Assembly: GCF_947500125.1 (NCBI RefSeq)
Contig: NZ_CANMRA010000015.1
Coordinates: 33,303-97,302, forward strand
Length of the DNA stretch: 64,000 nucleotides
Reading direction: 5' to 3'
Origin: an uncultured Kocuria sp.
GTDB taxonomy: Bacteria; Actinomycetota; Actinomycetes; Actinomycetales; Micrococcaceae
Part shown: positions 50,465 to 59,037 of the stretch, one piece after another
Layout of the letters: each line of letters opens with the position of its first letter
How positions within the stretch are numbered: position 1 is the stretch's first letter
The notes under the pieces: model-generated
Databases searched by the model: none
The model's input: only the letters and a program-made list of their open reading frames with translations
What the model was told of the DNA's origin: nothing
Made by a program: the position numbers and the translations under genes

Positions 50465-50857
50465 ATGGTCTTCGACCCCGTCCTGCACGAGCACCTCTGG
50501 ATGAGCGTCACCGGCCAGGTGCTGATCGTGCTCGGCTCCCTGGTGTTCCTCACCGCCATGGTGGGCATCGTGCGGCTGCCCGACCTCTACACCCGGTCCT
50601 CGGCCGTGGCCACCGCCGCCGGCGTGGGCGTCGCCCTCATCCTCCTGGGCGTCTTCTTCTTCGTCCCGGGCGTCACGACCGCGGTCAAGCTGATGGCCGC
50701 GGTGCTGCTCCAGCTCGTGACCTCCTCCGTGGGGGCCATGGCGGTCGTCCGGTCGGGCTACCTGATCGGCTCGGCGGTGTATTCTCCGACCCACCACAAC
50801 GAGCTCGAGGAGCGCACCGAGGGGGCTCCGGGTCCCGGGAAGGAGGGCCGCTCATGA
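50465..50857 (+). CDS. mrpG: Mrp antiporter subunit G
   Basis: The 130-residue product has three helices (GQVLIVLGSLVFLTAMVGIV, AAGVGVALILLGVFFFVPGV, AVLLQLVTSSVGAMAVVRSG) and the conserved VRLPDLYTRSSAVATA. ATG 50465 has GGGAG nine bases upstream, better than the in-frame GTG 50459 which overlaps mrpF. The acidic tail overlaps the MOSC start by four bases. Confidence 0.92.
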   Translation: MVFDPVLHEHLWMSVTGQVLIVLGSLVFLTAMVGIVRLPDLYTRSSAVATAAGVGVALILLGVFFFVPGVTTAVKLMAAVLLQLVTSSVGAMAVVRSGYLIGSAVYSPTHHNELEERTEGAPGPGKEGRS

Positions 50858-51531
50858 CCGCCCACGTCGAGAGCGTCAACGTCGGCCGTGCGGAGGAGAA
50901 CCCCGCCCGGCGGAACCGGCCCACGGGCATTCGCAAGCGCCCCGTGGACGGTCCGGTGGAGGTCTGCGACCCGGGGCCGCGCCGGGGCGGGCTCGGCTCG
51001 GGCCTGGCCGGCGACTTCATCGGCGACGGCAAGTACCACGGCGGCACCGACCAGGCGGTGTACGCGTTCGCGCGCGAGGAGCTGGACTTCTGGGAGCGGG
51101 AGCTGGGCCGGGACATCCCCGACGGCTTCTTCGGGGAGAACCTCACGCTCTCGGGCTTCGACGTGGACGGAGCGCGGCTGGGCGACGTCTGGCGGATCGG
51201 CGAGGTGCTGCTGCAGGTCACGGACGCGCGCATCCCCTGCGGGACGTTCCGCGCGAGCATGGAGGTGCGCGGCTGGCTGCGCCGGTTCACCGAGCGGGGC
51301 CGCTCCGGGGCCTACCTCAAGGTCCTGTCCCCGGGCACGGTGCGGGCCGGTCTGCCGGTCGAGCTGGTCCGCCGCGCCGGGCACGGGGTGGGCGTGGCCG
51401 ACGCCTTCCGGGCGCAGACCACCGAACGAGAACTGCTGCCGCGGCTGCTGCGCGCGGGGGAGGACCTGTGCGAGCAGCTCCGGCGGCGGGTCGAGGAGGA
51501 GCAGCGGGCGGCCGCCCGGCGCGGCGGATGA
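50854..51531 (+). CDS. MOSC-domain protein (YiiM-like)
   Basis: MOSC domains bind the molybdenum cofactor or transfer sulfur; the YiiM branch reduces N-hydroxylated compounds. The 225-residue product has GDFIGDGKYHGGTDQAVYAF, FFGENLTLSGFDVDGARLGD and the conserved Cys in TDARIPCGTFRASM. The C-terminal Arg/Glu helix is variable. ATG overlaps mrpG by four bases, so it is translated with the Mrp operon, an unexpected partner. Confidence 0.9.
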   Translation: MTAHVESVNVGRAEENPARRNRPTGIRKRPVDGPVEVCDPGPRRGGLGSGLAGDFIGDGKYHGGTDQAVYAFAREELDFWERELGRDIPDGFFGENLTLSGFDVDGARLGDVWRIGEVLLQVTDARIPCGTFRASMEVRGWLRRFTERGRSGAYLKVLSPGTVRAGLPVELVRRAGHGVGVADAFRAQTTERELLPRLLRAGEDLCEQLRRRVEEEQRAAARRGG

Positions 51532-51651
51532 GCGGGCCGCAGCAGGACACCGCCGCCCGCACGGGAGACCGCACGGGGGACCGCGCGGGCCCTGCGGTGA
51601 CGGCCGGCGCCGCAGCCCGTGACCGCCGGGGCTGCGGAAGCATCCGCATCG

Positions 51652-52317
51652 TCAGTTGAGGGCCGCGCCCCGGTAGACCTGCGCGACCTGCTCCTCGGAG
51701 AGCCGGGTGTCGATCACGGTGGTCCCCGCCGGGTCGTCGCGCAGGAAGCGGACAGGCCCGTGCGAGCCGACCTCCAGGAGGAGCGCGGCCTCGGCGTCGT
51801 AGAGGGCCTCCACGACCGTGCTGAACCGGTCGCCCCGCACCGGGGTCACGGACAGCTCGAGCCGGGCCCGGACACGACCGCCGTCCCCGGACGCGTCCCC
51901 GGTGGCGGCTGCGTCCTCGCCGAGCGGTTCGAGCACGAGCTCCCGGACGACGCCCACGCCGTGGTCCACGACGTTCGCCAGGCGGGAGCCCAGCCGGCCC
52001 TGCGCGGTCGTGAAGGCACGCCTGAGCCGGGCCGTCCACCACAGGGCCGTGGCCACGAGCACCACGGCGACGAGGGCGAGGAACAGCACCGAGCCGGACC
52101 GGGACCACTGCTGCCACAGCAGGACCACGGCGAGCGCGCTCAGCACCGGGACCACGAGCAGCAGCGAGGTGCCCAGGCGCTCGCCCACGGAGGGACGGTC
52201 GGGCGCCCCGTCGTCGCCGGAGGCGGTGCGCAGCCGCCGCATGACCTGGACGTCGAAGTCGCGATCGTCCGCGGGAACGGGCCGGGGCCAGGTGCCGAGG
52301 GAGTCCATGGGTTCCAT
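51652..52317 (-). CDS. Membrane protein of unknown function
   Basis: The 221-residue product is not assigned to a family. After an N-terminal region (MEPMDSLGTWPRPVPADDRD) it has two transmembrane helices (LLLVVPVLSALAVVLLWQQW and LFLALVAVVLVATALWWTAR). A cytosolic domain follows, with an acidic stretch (EPLGEDAAATGDASGDGG) and LELSVTPVRGDRFSTVVEAL. ATG 52308 is an alternative start. It is divergent from a MarR gene, which might regulate it. Confidence 0.7.
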   Translation of the reverse strand: MEPMDSLGTWPRPVPADDRDFDVQVMRRLRTASGDDGAPDRPSVGERLGTSLLLVVPVLSALAVVLLWQQWSRSGSVLFLALVAVVLVATALWWTARLRRAFTTAQGRLGSRLANVVDHGVGVVRELVLEPLGEDAAATGDASGDGGRVRARLELSVTPVRGDRFSTVVEALYDAEAALLLEVGSHGPVRFLRDDPAGTTVIDTRLSEEQVAQVYRGAALN

Positions 52318-52382
52318 TATGGGGCGCGCTCGGCGGCCGCGTTCCCATGATGCGTCAAGGACCGGCTCGTAGAATCGGGCGC

Positions 52383-52871
52383 ATGACCGAGACCCGATGG
52401 CTGTCCCCCGAGGAGCGAGAGGCCTGGCTGGCTCTCGTCTCCATCATGTTCACGCTGCCCGGCAGCATCGAGTCCCAGCTGCAGGTGGAGGCGGACCTCA
52501 GTCTCGCCGAGTACCTGGTGCTCGCGATGCTCTCGGAGGCCCCCGACCGGCGGCGGCGCATGTCGGACCTCGCGACGGCCACCAACACGTCCCAGTCCCG
52601 GTTGTCCCGGATCGTCGCACGCCTCGAGCGCGACGGCCTGGTGGTGCGCGCGGGCGGGGAGCAGGACAAGCGCGTGGTGCTCGCCGAGATCACCGACCGC
52701 GGTCTGGAGCGGGTCGAGCAGGTGGCCCCGGGCCACGTGGAGCACGTCCGGCGGACGGTGATCGACCGCCTGACGCCCGTCCAGGTCCAGCAGCTGGCCC
52801 TGATCGGCCGCCTGGTCGACGACTCCGCGGCCGGCCCCACCGCGCGGGACCTGGCGTCCGACCAGCCGTGA
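52383..52871 (+). CDS. MarR-family transcriptional regulator
   Basis: The 162-residue winged-helix repressor has the MarR pattern LSLAEYLVLAMLSEAP, RMSDLATATNTSQSRLSRIV and LERDGLVVRAGGEQDKRVVL, with the wing containing Asp-Lys-Arg. The start is ATG 52383; upstream AUG-like codons at 52347 are not supported. It lies 61 bp upstream of doxX and has its own start beside a divergent membrane-protein gene. The ligand is unknown. Confidence 0.93.
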   Translation: MTETRWLSPEEREAWLALVSIMFTLPGSIESQLQVEADLSLAEYLVLAMLSEAPDRRRRMSDLATATNTSQSRLSRIVARLERDGLVVRAGGEQDKRVVLAEITDRGLERVEQVAPGHVEHVRRTVIDRLTPVQVQQLALIGRLVDDSAAGPTARDLASDQP

Positions 52872-52896
52872 TCTCCGGACCGCTCCGACAAAAAGC

Positions 52897-52926
52897 TTGC
52901 CGAGGAAAGTAAAACTGCGCTACAGT
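52897..52926 (+). promoter_or_regulatory. Probable doxX promoter
   Basis: TTGCCG (52897-52902) and TACAGT (52921-52926) are separated by 18 bp. Transcription starting about 7 nt after the -10 would begin on or next to the doxX ATG at 52933, so a leaderless message is likely. No strong ribosome-binding site is present. Confidence 0.6.
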
Positions 52927-52932
52927 GGTGAC

Positions 52933-53424
52933 ATGTCCACAACTCAGACGCCCCAGCACACCTCGTCCGCCCGTTCCGCCGCCCCCGCCGACCCCGCCGC
53001 GGACTCCTCCGCGGCCACCCTCGGCCTGACCCTCCTGCGCGTGGTTCTCGGCGCCACGTTCTTCCTGCACGGCTGGCAGAAGTTCACCGAGTGGACCGTC
53101 GCCGGCACCCAGGCCTCCTTCGCCCAGATGGGCGTCCCGGCGGCCGAGCTCGCGGCGCCGGTCGTCGCCGTCCTCGAGCTCGTGGGCGGGCTGCTCCTCC
53201 TCGCAGGCCTGGGCACCCGCGCGGTCGCCGCCCTGCTCGCCCTGGTCATGCTGGGCGCCCTCGTGCTCGTGCACCTTCCCGCGGGCTTCTTCGTCGCCGA
53301 CGGCGGTGTCGAGCTCGTGCTGCTGCTCGCCGCGGCGTCCGCCCTCTTCGCCCTGGCCGGTGCCGGCCGCTGGTCGCTGGACCACGTCGTCGCGGCGAAT
53401 CGCCGCGCGGCCTCCCGCGCCTGA
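52933..53424 (+). CDS. DoxX-family membrane protein
   Basis: The 163-residue product starts at ATG 52933 (MSTTQTPQHTSSARSAAPAD) and has four transmembrane helices. The DoxX signature is GLTLLRVVLGATFFLHGWQK, then LLLLAGLGTRAVAALLALVM. DoxX proteins are linked to oxidative-stress handling and thiosulfate or quinone chemistry. It is preceded by a MarR gene that probably controls it and followed by a hairpin. Confidence 0.9.
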   Translation: MSTTQTPQHTSSARSAAPADPAADSSAATLGLTLLRVVLGATFFLHGWQKFTEWTVAGTQASFAQMGVPAAELAAPVVAVLELVGGLLLLAGLGTRAVAALLALVMLGALVLVHLPAGFFVADGGVELVLLLAAASALFALAGAGRWSLDHVVAANRRAASRA

Positions 53425-53464
53425 CCCCTCCCGAGTCCTCGTCCGGGGACGCCGTGCCACCGGA

Positions 53465-53513
53465 ACGACGAGCCCCCGGCCCAGCAGCCTCCTGCGGGCC
53501 GGGGGCTCGTCGT
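53465..53513 (+). terminator. Hairpin after doxX
   Basis: Perfect 18-bp stem (53465-53482 with 53496-53513) and a 13-base loop, 41 bp after the doxX stop and 134 bp before the ABC exporter. Confidence 0.75.
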
Positions 53514-53646
53514 CGTCCCCGTGCGGAGGTGTCGGGGCGGAGGTGTCGGCGCGGACGCGTAAAATCGTCCCCGGCGCGGCGCGCAGGACCACCACGGGGC
53601 CGCGCCGGATCCAGCGCGGGTGATCCCCGCAGATCGGGGTTGGCGC

Positions 53647-55518
53647 ATGAGCATGCAGAACTCGCCGTACATGGTGCTGTGGCGCACCGTCCAGGGCCAG
53701 GAGGTCAAGGACCGGAAGATCGACCGGAGCACGCTCCGGCGCATCGTCGCCTTCGCGCGCCCGCACCGGTCGCGGCTCACGGTGTTCCTGGTCGTCTCGG
53801 TGCTGACGGCCCTGCTCGGCGTGGTCACCCCGATCCTGGCCGGTGACGTGGTGCGCGCCATCAACGCCGGGGACGAGGTCTCCGTGGTGGTGTGGCTCGC
53901 GGTGGCCATCGCCGCGGTGGCGATCGTGGACGCGGGCCTCAACGTCCTCAACCGGTGGCTCTCCTCCCTGATCGGGGAGGGGCTCATCCTGGACCTGCGC
54001 ACGGCCGTCTACGACCACGTGCAGCGGATGCCGATCGCCTTCTTCACCCGCACGCGCACGGGGGCGCTGGTCTCGCGGCTCAACAACGACGTCATCGGCG
54101 CCCAGCGGGCGTTCTCCAACACGCTCTCCGGCGTGGTGAGCAACGTCGTCTCCCTGATCCTGACCGTGATCGTCATGGTCTCGATCTCGTGGCAGGTCAC
54201 CGCGCTGTCCGTGCTCCTGCTGCCGATCTTCCTGGTCCCGGCCCGCGCCATGGGCGGGCGGCTGGCGAGCCTGCAGCGGGAGGCGGCCCAGCACAACGCG
54301 TCCATGTCCACGCAGATGACGGAACGGTTCTCGGCCGGCGGCGCCACCCTGGTCAAGCTCTTCGGCCGGCCCGACGCCGAGGCGGCCGAGTTCGAACGCC
54401 GCGCCGGCCGCGTCCGGGACATCGGCGTGCGGGTGGCGATGCTGCAGACCGTGTTCGTCACGGCCCTCACCCTGGTCTCCGCGCTGGCCCTCGCCCTGGT
54501 CTACGGGCTCGGCGGCGCGCAGGCGATCCTCGGCAACCTGGACGCGGGCGCGGTCGTGACCCTCGCCCTGCTGCTCACCCGGCTGTACACCCCGCTGACC
54601 ATGCTCGCGAACGCCCGGATGGACGTCATGAGCGCCGTGGTGAGCTTCGAGCGGGTCTTCGAGATCCTCGACCTCGTCCCCCTGATCCAGGAGCGGCCCG
54701 GCGCCCGGTCCCTGCCGGCCGGCCCGGCGTCGGTGGAGTTCGACGACGTCCGGTTCGCCTACCCCTCCGCCGAGGAGGTCTCGCTGGCCTCCCTCGAGGA
54801 CGTCGCGGTGCTCGACACCCGGGGCGGCGAGGAGGTGCTGCACGGGGTGGGCTTCACCGTGCTCCCGGGGCAGACGGTGGCCCTCGTGGGTTCCTCCGGC
54901 GCGGGCAAGTCGACGATCGCCCAGCTCGTGGCCCGGCTCTACGACGTCACCGACGGGGCCGTGCGGATCGGCGGCACGGACGTGCGGGACGCCACCTTCG
55001 CCTCGCTGCGGGAGACCATCGGGATGGTGACCCAGGACGGGCACCTGTTCCACGAGTCGATCCGGGACAACCTCGCCCTGGTGCGGCCGGAGGCCACGGA
55101 CGACCAGCTGTGGGACGCGCTGGCCCGGGCCCGCATGGAGCACGTGATCCGCTCCCTCCCGGACGGGCTCGACACCGTGGTGGGCGAGCGCGGCTACCGG
55201 CTCTCCGGCGGGGAGCGGCAGCGGCTGACGATCGCCCGCCTGCTGCTCGCCGCCCCGCGCGTGGTGATCCTCGACGAGGCCACCTCGGCGCTGGACTCCA
55301 CCAACGAGGCCTACGTCCAGGCGGCCCTGGGCGAGGCGATGGAGGGGCGCACCGCCCTGGTCATCGCCCACCGGCTCTCGACCATCCGCTCCGCCGACCA
55401 GATCCTGGTGGTCGAGGACGGCCGGATCGTGGAGCGCGGCCGGCACGCCGAGCTGCTCGCGGTGAGCGGGCGCTACGCGGAGCTCTACGAGACGCAGTTC
55501 GCGGACCAGGAGGTCTGA
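53647..55518 (+). CDS. ABC exporter (fused membrane and ATPase domains)
   Basis: A 623-residue type I exporter half-transporter. The membrane domain (about 1-330, six helices) begins RSRLTVFLVVSVLTALLGVV. The ATPase domain shows Walker A LVGSSGAGKSTIAQL, Q-loop GMVTQDGHLF, signature YRLSGGERQRLTIARLLL and Walker B VVILDEATSALD with the H-loop in LVIAHRLSTI. It would act as a dimer to export lipids or drugs. Start ATG 53647 (MSMQNS); ATG 53653 is possible. It is followed after 3 bp by the DUF421 gene. Confidence 0.93.
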   Translation: MSMQNSPYMVLWRTVQGQEVKDRKIDRSTLRRIVAFARPHRSRLTVFLVVSVLTALLGVVTPILAGDVVRAINAGDEVSVVVWLAVAIAAVAIVDAGLNVLNRWLSSLIGEGLILDLRTAVYDHVQRMPIAFFTRTRTGALVSRLNNDVIGAQRAFSNTLSGVVSNVVSLILTVIVMVSISWQVTALSVLLLPIFLVPARAMGGRLASLQREAAQHNASMSTQMTERFSAGGATLVKLFGRPDAEAAEFERRAGRVRDIGVRVAMLQTVFVTALTLVSALALALVYGLGGAQAILGNLDAGAVVTLALLLTRLYTPLTMLANARMDVMSAVVSFERVFEILDLVPLIQERPGARSLPAGPASVEFDDVRFAYPSAEEVSLASLEDVAVLDTRGGEEVLHGVGFTVLPGQTVALVGSSGAGKSTIAQLVARLYDVTDGAVRIGGTDVRDATFASLRETIGMVTQDGHLFHESIRDNLALVRPEATDDQLWDALARARMEHVIRSLPDGLDTVVGERGYRLSGGERQRLTIARLLLAAPRVVILDEATSALDSTNEAYVQAALGEAMEGRTALVIAHRLSTIRSADQILVVEDGRIVERGRHAELLAVSGRYAELYETQFADQEV

Positions 55519-55521
55519 CCC

Positions 55522-56091
55522 GTGCTCCACGACGCCGTGGCCCTCCTCGGCGTGGACGTCCCCGGGGCGCTGGCGGTGGTGGCCTCGGCCGTGGGGATCT
55601 ACCTGGCGTTCCTGCTCATGGTGCGGCTCTTCGGCCAGCGGGTGCTGTCCCGGCTGTCGACCTTCGACGCGGTCGTGGCGGTCATGCTCGGCGCCGTGGC
55701 CGGGCGCGCGGTCCTGGGGGACACGCCCACGCTCGCCGCCGGCGTGCTGGGACTCGGCACGCTGTTCGCGCTCGAGGCGGGCTTCGGCCAGCTCCGCGCG
55801 GGGATCCGCGTGTCGGCGCTGATGAACAACCAGGCCGTGCTGCTGATGGCGGGCGAGCGGGTGCTGGAGGCCAATCTCCGGCGGGTCCACGTGGTGGAGT
55901 CCGAGCTCTTCGGGGCCCTGCGGGAGGCGGGCGTGCGCAGCCCCGGCGAGATCGCGTGCGTGGTCTTCGAGGCCTCCGGCACGATCAGCGTCCTGCGGCG
56001 CGGCACGCCGCTCGACCCCCGGCTGCTCGCAGGCGTCAGGGACGCCCACCTGGTCCCGGCGGACCTCCTGCGGGAGCCGGGCCGGGACTGA
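55522..56091 (+). CDS. DUF421 (YetF-like) membrane protein
   Basis: The 189-residue protein has three transmembrane helices at the N-terminus (AGIYLAF-type sequence around LAVVASAVGIYLAFLLMVRL) and a C-terminal soluble domain containing the conserved LRRVHVVESELFGALREAG and IACVVFEASGTISVLRRG. Function is unknown; YetF is a spore-membrane or cell-surface protein in Bacillus. The GTG at 55522 follows the ABC exporter stop by 3 bp and is probably co-transcribed. Confidence 0.88.
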   Translation: MLHDAVALLGVDVPGALAVVASAVGIYLAFLLMVRLFGQRVLSRLSTFDAVVAVMLGAVAGRAVLGDTPTLAAGVLGLGTLFALEAGFGQLRAGIRVSALMNNQAVLLMAGERVLEANLRRVHVVESELFGALREAGVRSPGEIACVVFEASGTISVLRRGTPLDPRLLAGVRDAHLVPADLLREPGRD

Positions 56092-56234
56092 GCCCCGCCG
56101 CGCCCCGTTCGCGAGGCGTTCCGTCCGGTCCGCGCCCCGTGGCGAGCGCTCCGTCCGTCGCGCGCCTCGCACCGGGGGGCCCGTCCCCGGCGGATCATGC
56201 CCGCGGTGCGTCCTGTCCGCGGTGCGGCGCGGCC

Positions 56235-57242
56235 TCACCGGGCGGCCGGACCGAGCTCGGTCACCACCTCGCCGGTCGCGGTCGAGTCCTCGCGCAGCAT
56301 CCAGCCCATGCGCTTGTGGGTCCGGACCCCCACGTCGGACTCCACCACCTGGACCCCCGGGGCGGCCGCCTGCAGCTCGGCCTCGACGTCGAAGATGTCC
56401 CCGGGGGTGCGCAGCCAGAGCAGGAAGGTGAGGTTCGTGTCGCCCGTGGTGGAGGCGCACAGGCGCAGCGTCCGGTAGGAGCGCAGGGTGCGCACGGCCG
56501 CCTCGAGCTGCGCTGGCGGCACCCGGACGTACCACTGGCACGACACCGGGTAGCCGGAGTACTGCTGGGCCAGTTCGCACCGGAGGGCCACGAGGCCGGT
56601 CTCGAGCGCCTGGCGCAGGTGCCGGGCCGCCGTCGTCGGGTGGGTGCCCGTCGCGGCGGCGATCTCCGCCGCGGTGGCGCGCCCGTCGCCCTGGAGCACG
56701 GCCGTCAGCTCCTCGAGGCGGGCGGGAGTGGCGCCGTGCGGACGGAGCGCCTCCGGCCGCAGGGCACGCACGCGGCGCTGCTGCTCCGGGGACAGCACGT
56801 CCAGGCGCCAGTTGTTGCCGATCGCGTGGAGCCGGGTGGCCACCGTGAGCTGGGCCCGCAGGATCGCCGGATCGGCCCGCACGAGCGGCAGCACGTCCCG
56901 GGTCATCTGCTCCCAGCTGCGGGTGAGGACGGTGAGCCGGACGTCCCAGGCGCGCGCGGACTCCTCCACCGTGCCGATCTCCGGAACGGCGCACAGCCGC
57001 TCCAGCACCTCGGCGCGGCGGCCCGGGCGGCACTCGAGACCGATGAAGGTGGCGCAGCCCTGGGTGCCGGAGGTGCCGAGGTGGGCGGTGACCCAGGCGC
57101 GGCCGTCGGCCCGGAGCCGGTCCCAGCGGGCGGCGAGGGTGGTGGGGTGGCGGCCGAGCGCGGCCCCCAGCTGGGTCCACGTCGCCCGCGGCGCGATCTG
57201 CAGGGCATGGACGAGCTCGAGGTCCTCCACGGGCAATTCCAT
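56235..57242 (-). CDS. Lrp/AsnC-family regulator with two tandem modules
   Basis: The 335-residue product contains two complete Lrp modules, each a helix-turn-helix plus an RAM effector domain: the first begins LELVHALQIAPRATWTQLGA and the second TAVLQGDGRATAAEIAAATG. The usual single-module proteins are about 150 residues. Double Lrp regulators occur in actinobacteria. It is divergent, across 158 bp, from the DUF5058-M20 operon and is its likely regulator. Ligand: probably an amino acid or derivative. Confidence 0.9.
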   Translation of the reverse strand: MELPVEDLELVHALQIAPRATWTQLGAALGRHPTTLAARWDRLRADGRAWVTAHLGTSGTQGCATFIGLECRPGRRAEVLERLCAVPEIGTVEESARAWDVRLTVLTRSWEQMTRDVLPLVRADPAILRAQLTVATRLHAIGNNWRLDVLSPEQQRRVRALRPEALRPHGATPARLEELTAVLQGDGRATAAEIAAATGTHPTTAARHLRQALETGLVALRCELAQQYSGYPVSCQWYVRVPPAQLEAAVRTLRSYRTLRLCASTTGDTNLTFLLWLRTPGDIFDVEAELQAAAPGVQVVESDVGVRTHKRMGWMLREDSTATGEVVTELGPAAR

Positions 57243-57400
57243 GCTGGTTCCTTCGGTTCATGATCCGATCGATGCAGGATTTCCAGGATATCCGCCCAGG
57301 GTGATCGGCGTCACGTCACTCTCGGAGGAGACACCCGCCGGCGACGGACACCTCGTGGCCCCGCCCTCCTGAACCGATCCGACCACCTCTGGGAGCTCCC
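57243..57400. promoter_or_regulatory. Divergent promoter region
   Basis: The 158-bp gap between the Lrp and DUF5058 genes carries GGATATCC (57287-57294) after a GGATTTCC-like repeat, and AT-richer sequence than the surroundings. It is a plausible Lrp operator; no exact -35/-10 boxes are assigned. Confidence 0.4.
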
Positions 57401-58156
57401 ATGAAACTGCGCACCGTTGTCGACGGCGCCTCCACCGACATCCTGTCCGTGGCCAACCTGCCCGTGCTGTGGATCTGCGCCCTCGGTGTCTTCGCCGTCA
57501 TCGTCGTCCAGACCCTCATCTACGTCCGGGCCGCCCGCGTGGCCGCCCCCGCCGCCGGGATGAGCTCGGCGGAGCTGAGGACCTCCTTCCGCGCCGGAGC
57601 GGTCTCGGCCGTCGGACCGTCCCTGGCCGTGGCCCTGGTGGCCGTCGCGCTGCTGACGGTCTTCGGCGCTCCCGCCGTGCTGGTGCGGATCGGGCTGATC
57701 GGATCGGTGTCCTTCGAGACCGGTGCCGCGAGCATCGCCGCGGGCACCATGGGGGCCGACCTGGGCGGACCCACCTACACGCAGGGCGTGTTCGCCGTGG
57801 CGTTCATGGCCATGAGCCTGGGCGGGGCGATGTGGATGCTCGCCACGCTGATCCTCACCCCGCTGCTCAAGCGCGGCGACGTCAGCCTGCGCAAGGTCAA
57901 CCCCGCCGTGATGACGGTGGTCCCCGGGGCGGCCCTGCTCGGGGCGTTCTTCGCCCTCGGGCTCGGGGAGCTGCCGAAGTCCGGCAACCACGTGGTCGCC
58001 TTCCTCGCCTCGGCGGCCGTGATGGCGGTGTGCCTGGGGATCGCCAAGGCGCTCCGGGCCCAGTGGATCCGCGAGTGGGCCCTGGGCATCGCGATCCTGA
58101 CCGCGCTGGTCGTCACCTACGCCACCGTCGGCGCCGGCGTCTTCCCCGCCGCCTGA
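57401..58156 (+). CDS. DUF5058 membrane protein
   Basis: The 251-residue protein begins MKLRTVVDGASTDILSVANL and has about six to seven helices, the first being LWICALGVFAVIVVQTLIYV. The conserved middle includes SFRAGAVSAVGPSLAVALVA and GGPTYTQGVFAVAFMAMSLG. Function is unknown; the family is encoded with M20 hydrolases and small permease-like partners. A substrate-specific channel or transporter for an acylated amino acid is plausible from context. Confidence 0.82.
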   Translation: MKLRTVVDGASTDILSVANLPVLWICALGVFAVIVVQTLIYVRAARVAAPAAGMSSAELRTSFRAGAVSAVGPSLAVALVAVALLTVFGAPAVLVRIGLIGSVSFETGAASIAAGTMGADLGGPTYTQGVFAVAFMAMSLGGAMWMLATLILTPLLKRGDVSLRKVNPAVMTVVPGAALLGAFFALGLGELPKSGNHVVAFLASAAVMAVCLGIAKALRAQWIREWALGIAILTALVVTYATVGAGVFPAA

Positions 58157-58197
58157 GACCGCGACCACGACCACGCCCGAGCCTCGCCCGAGACCGC

Positions 58198-58232
58198 GCT
58201 TCAGACCGTGCTTCAGACCGTGCTTCAGACCA
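58198..58232. repeat. Three tandem copies of a 12-bp unit
   Basis: GCTTCAGACCGT occurs twice exactly and then as GCTTCAGACCA. It lies between the DUF5058 stop (58156) and the start of the next gene (58249). Confidence 0.85.
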
Positions 58233-58248
58233 CCGAAGGACTCCTGCC

Positions 58249-59010
58249 ATGACCACTGTGAAATCCACTGTGAACTCCGCCGACCCCGCCCTCGAGCAGT
58301 TCGACACGACCACCGCCCGCTGGGGCCGGCTGACGATGATCGCCGGGCTGTTCTTCGCCCTGGCCGGCCCCGCCTATCTCGTGCTCTTCAGCGGCCTGGA
58401 CGTGGACCACGCCCGGATCTGGACCGCCCTGCTGGCCATCGCCGGCACCTTCGGGGTGCTGTGGATCGTGGAGCCGCTGACCTACTACCCGATCCTGGGC
58501 CAGGCCTCGATGTACCAGGCGTTCATGATCGGCAACATCTCCAACAAGCTGCTGCCCTCGGCGCTGATCGCCCAGGCGGCCATCGGCGCCAAGGCCGGCA
58601 CCCGGCGCGGGGAGCTGGCGGCGGTGATGGCCATCAGCGGGGCGGCCATGGTGCACCTGGTCTCGCTGCTCGTCCTCGTCGGTCTCCTGGGCTCCTGGCT
58701 GGTGAGCGTCGTCCCGGCCGACGTCGTCGCCGTGGTCCAGACCTACATCCTGCCGTCGGTGCTGGGCGCCGTGCTCGTGCAGGCCATCGTGTCCCAGTGG
58801 AACCTGCGCATGACGGTCGTCGCCGCCGTCGTCTCCGCCGCGGTGGTGTTCGTCCTCGTGCCCGCCGTCCCGGCCCTGGCGTTCTTCGGCACGGCCATCG
58901 CCGTGATCGCCACCGCCGTGCTGGCGTGGTTCCTGCGCGACCGCTCGGCCGCGGCCGAGCCCGCCGCGCCCCGGCGCGAGGACTCCTCCGACGACGTCCG
59001 CATCGACTAG
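58249..59010 (+). CDS. Membrane protein partner of DUF5058
   Basis: The 253-residue product has about six helices: MIAGLFFALAGPAYLVLFSG, TALLAIAGTFGVLWIVEPL, then MYQAFMIGNISNKLLPSALI with a polar loop that may be a substrate-binding element, VSLLVLVGLLGSWLVSVV and two more. It ends in a charged cytosolic tail. No confident family was recognised. It starts at ATG 58249 after AAGGA and precedes the M20 gene by 27 bp, so the three genes look co-transcribed. Confidence 0.75.
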   Translation: MTTVKSTVNSADPALEQFDTTTARWGRLTMIAGLFFALAGPAYLVLFSGLDVDHARIWTALLAIAGTFGVLWIVEPLTYYPILGQASMYQAFMIGNISNKLLPSALIAQAAIGAKAGTRRGELAAVMAISGAAMVHLVSLLVLVGLLGSWLVSVVPADVVAVVQTYILPSVLGAVLVQAIVSQWNLRMTVVAAVVSAAVVFVLVPAVPALAFFGTAIAVIATAVLAWFLRDRSAAAEPAAPRREDSSDDVRID

Positions 59011-59037
59011 CACCGTTCCCCCGAAAGGACCCGCACC

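Noticed and set aside
52690..57261. A leftward open frame of about 1,520 codons spanning the MarR to Lrp region
   Set aside because: It is antisense to the ABC exporter and DUF421 genes and in a different frame from the Lrp gene; no conserved motif.
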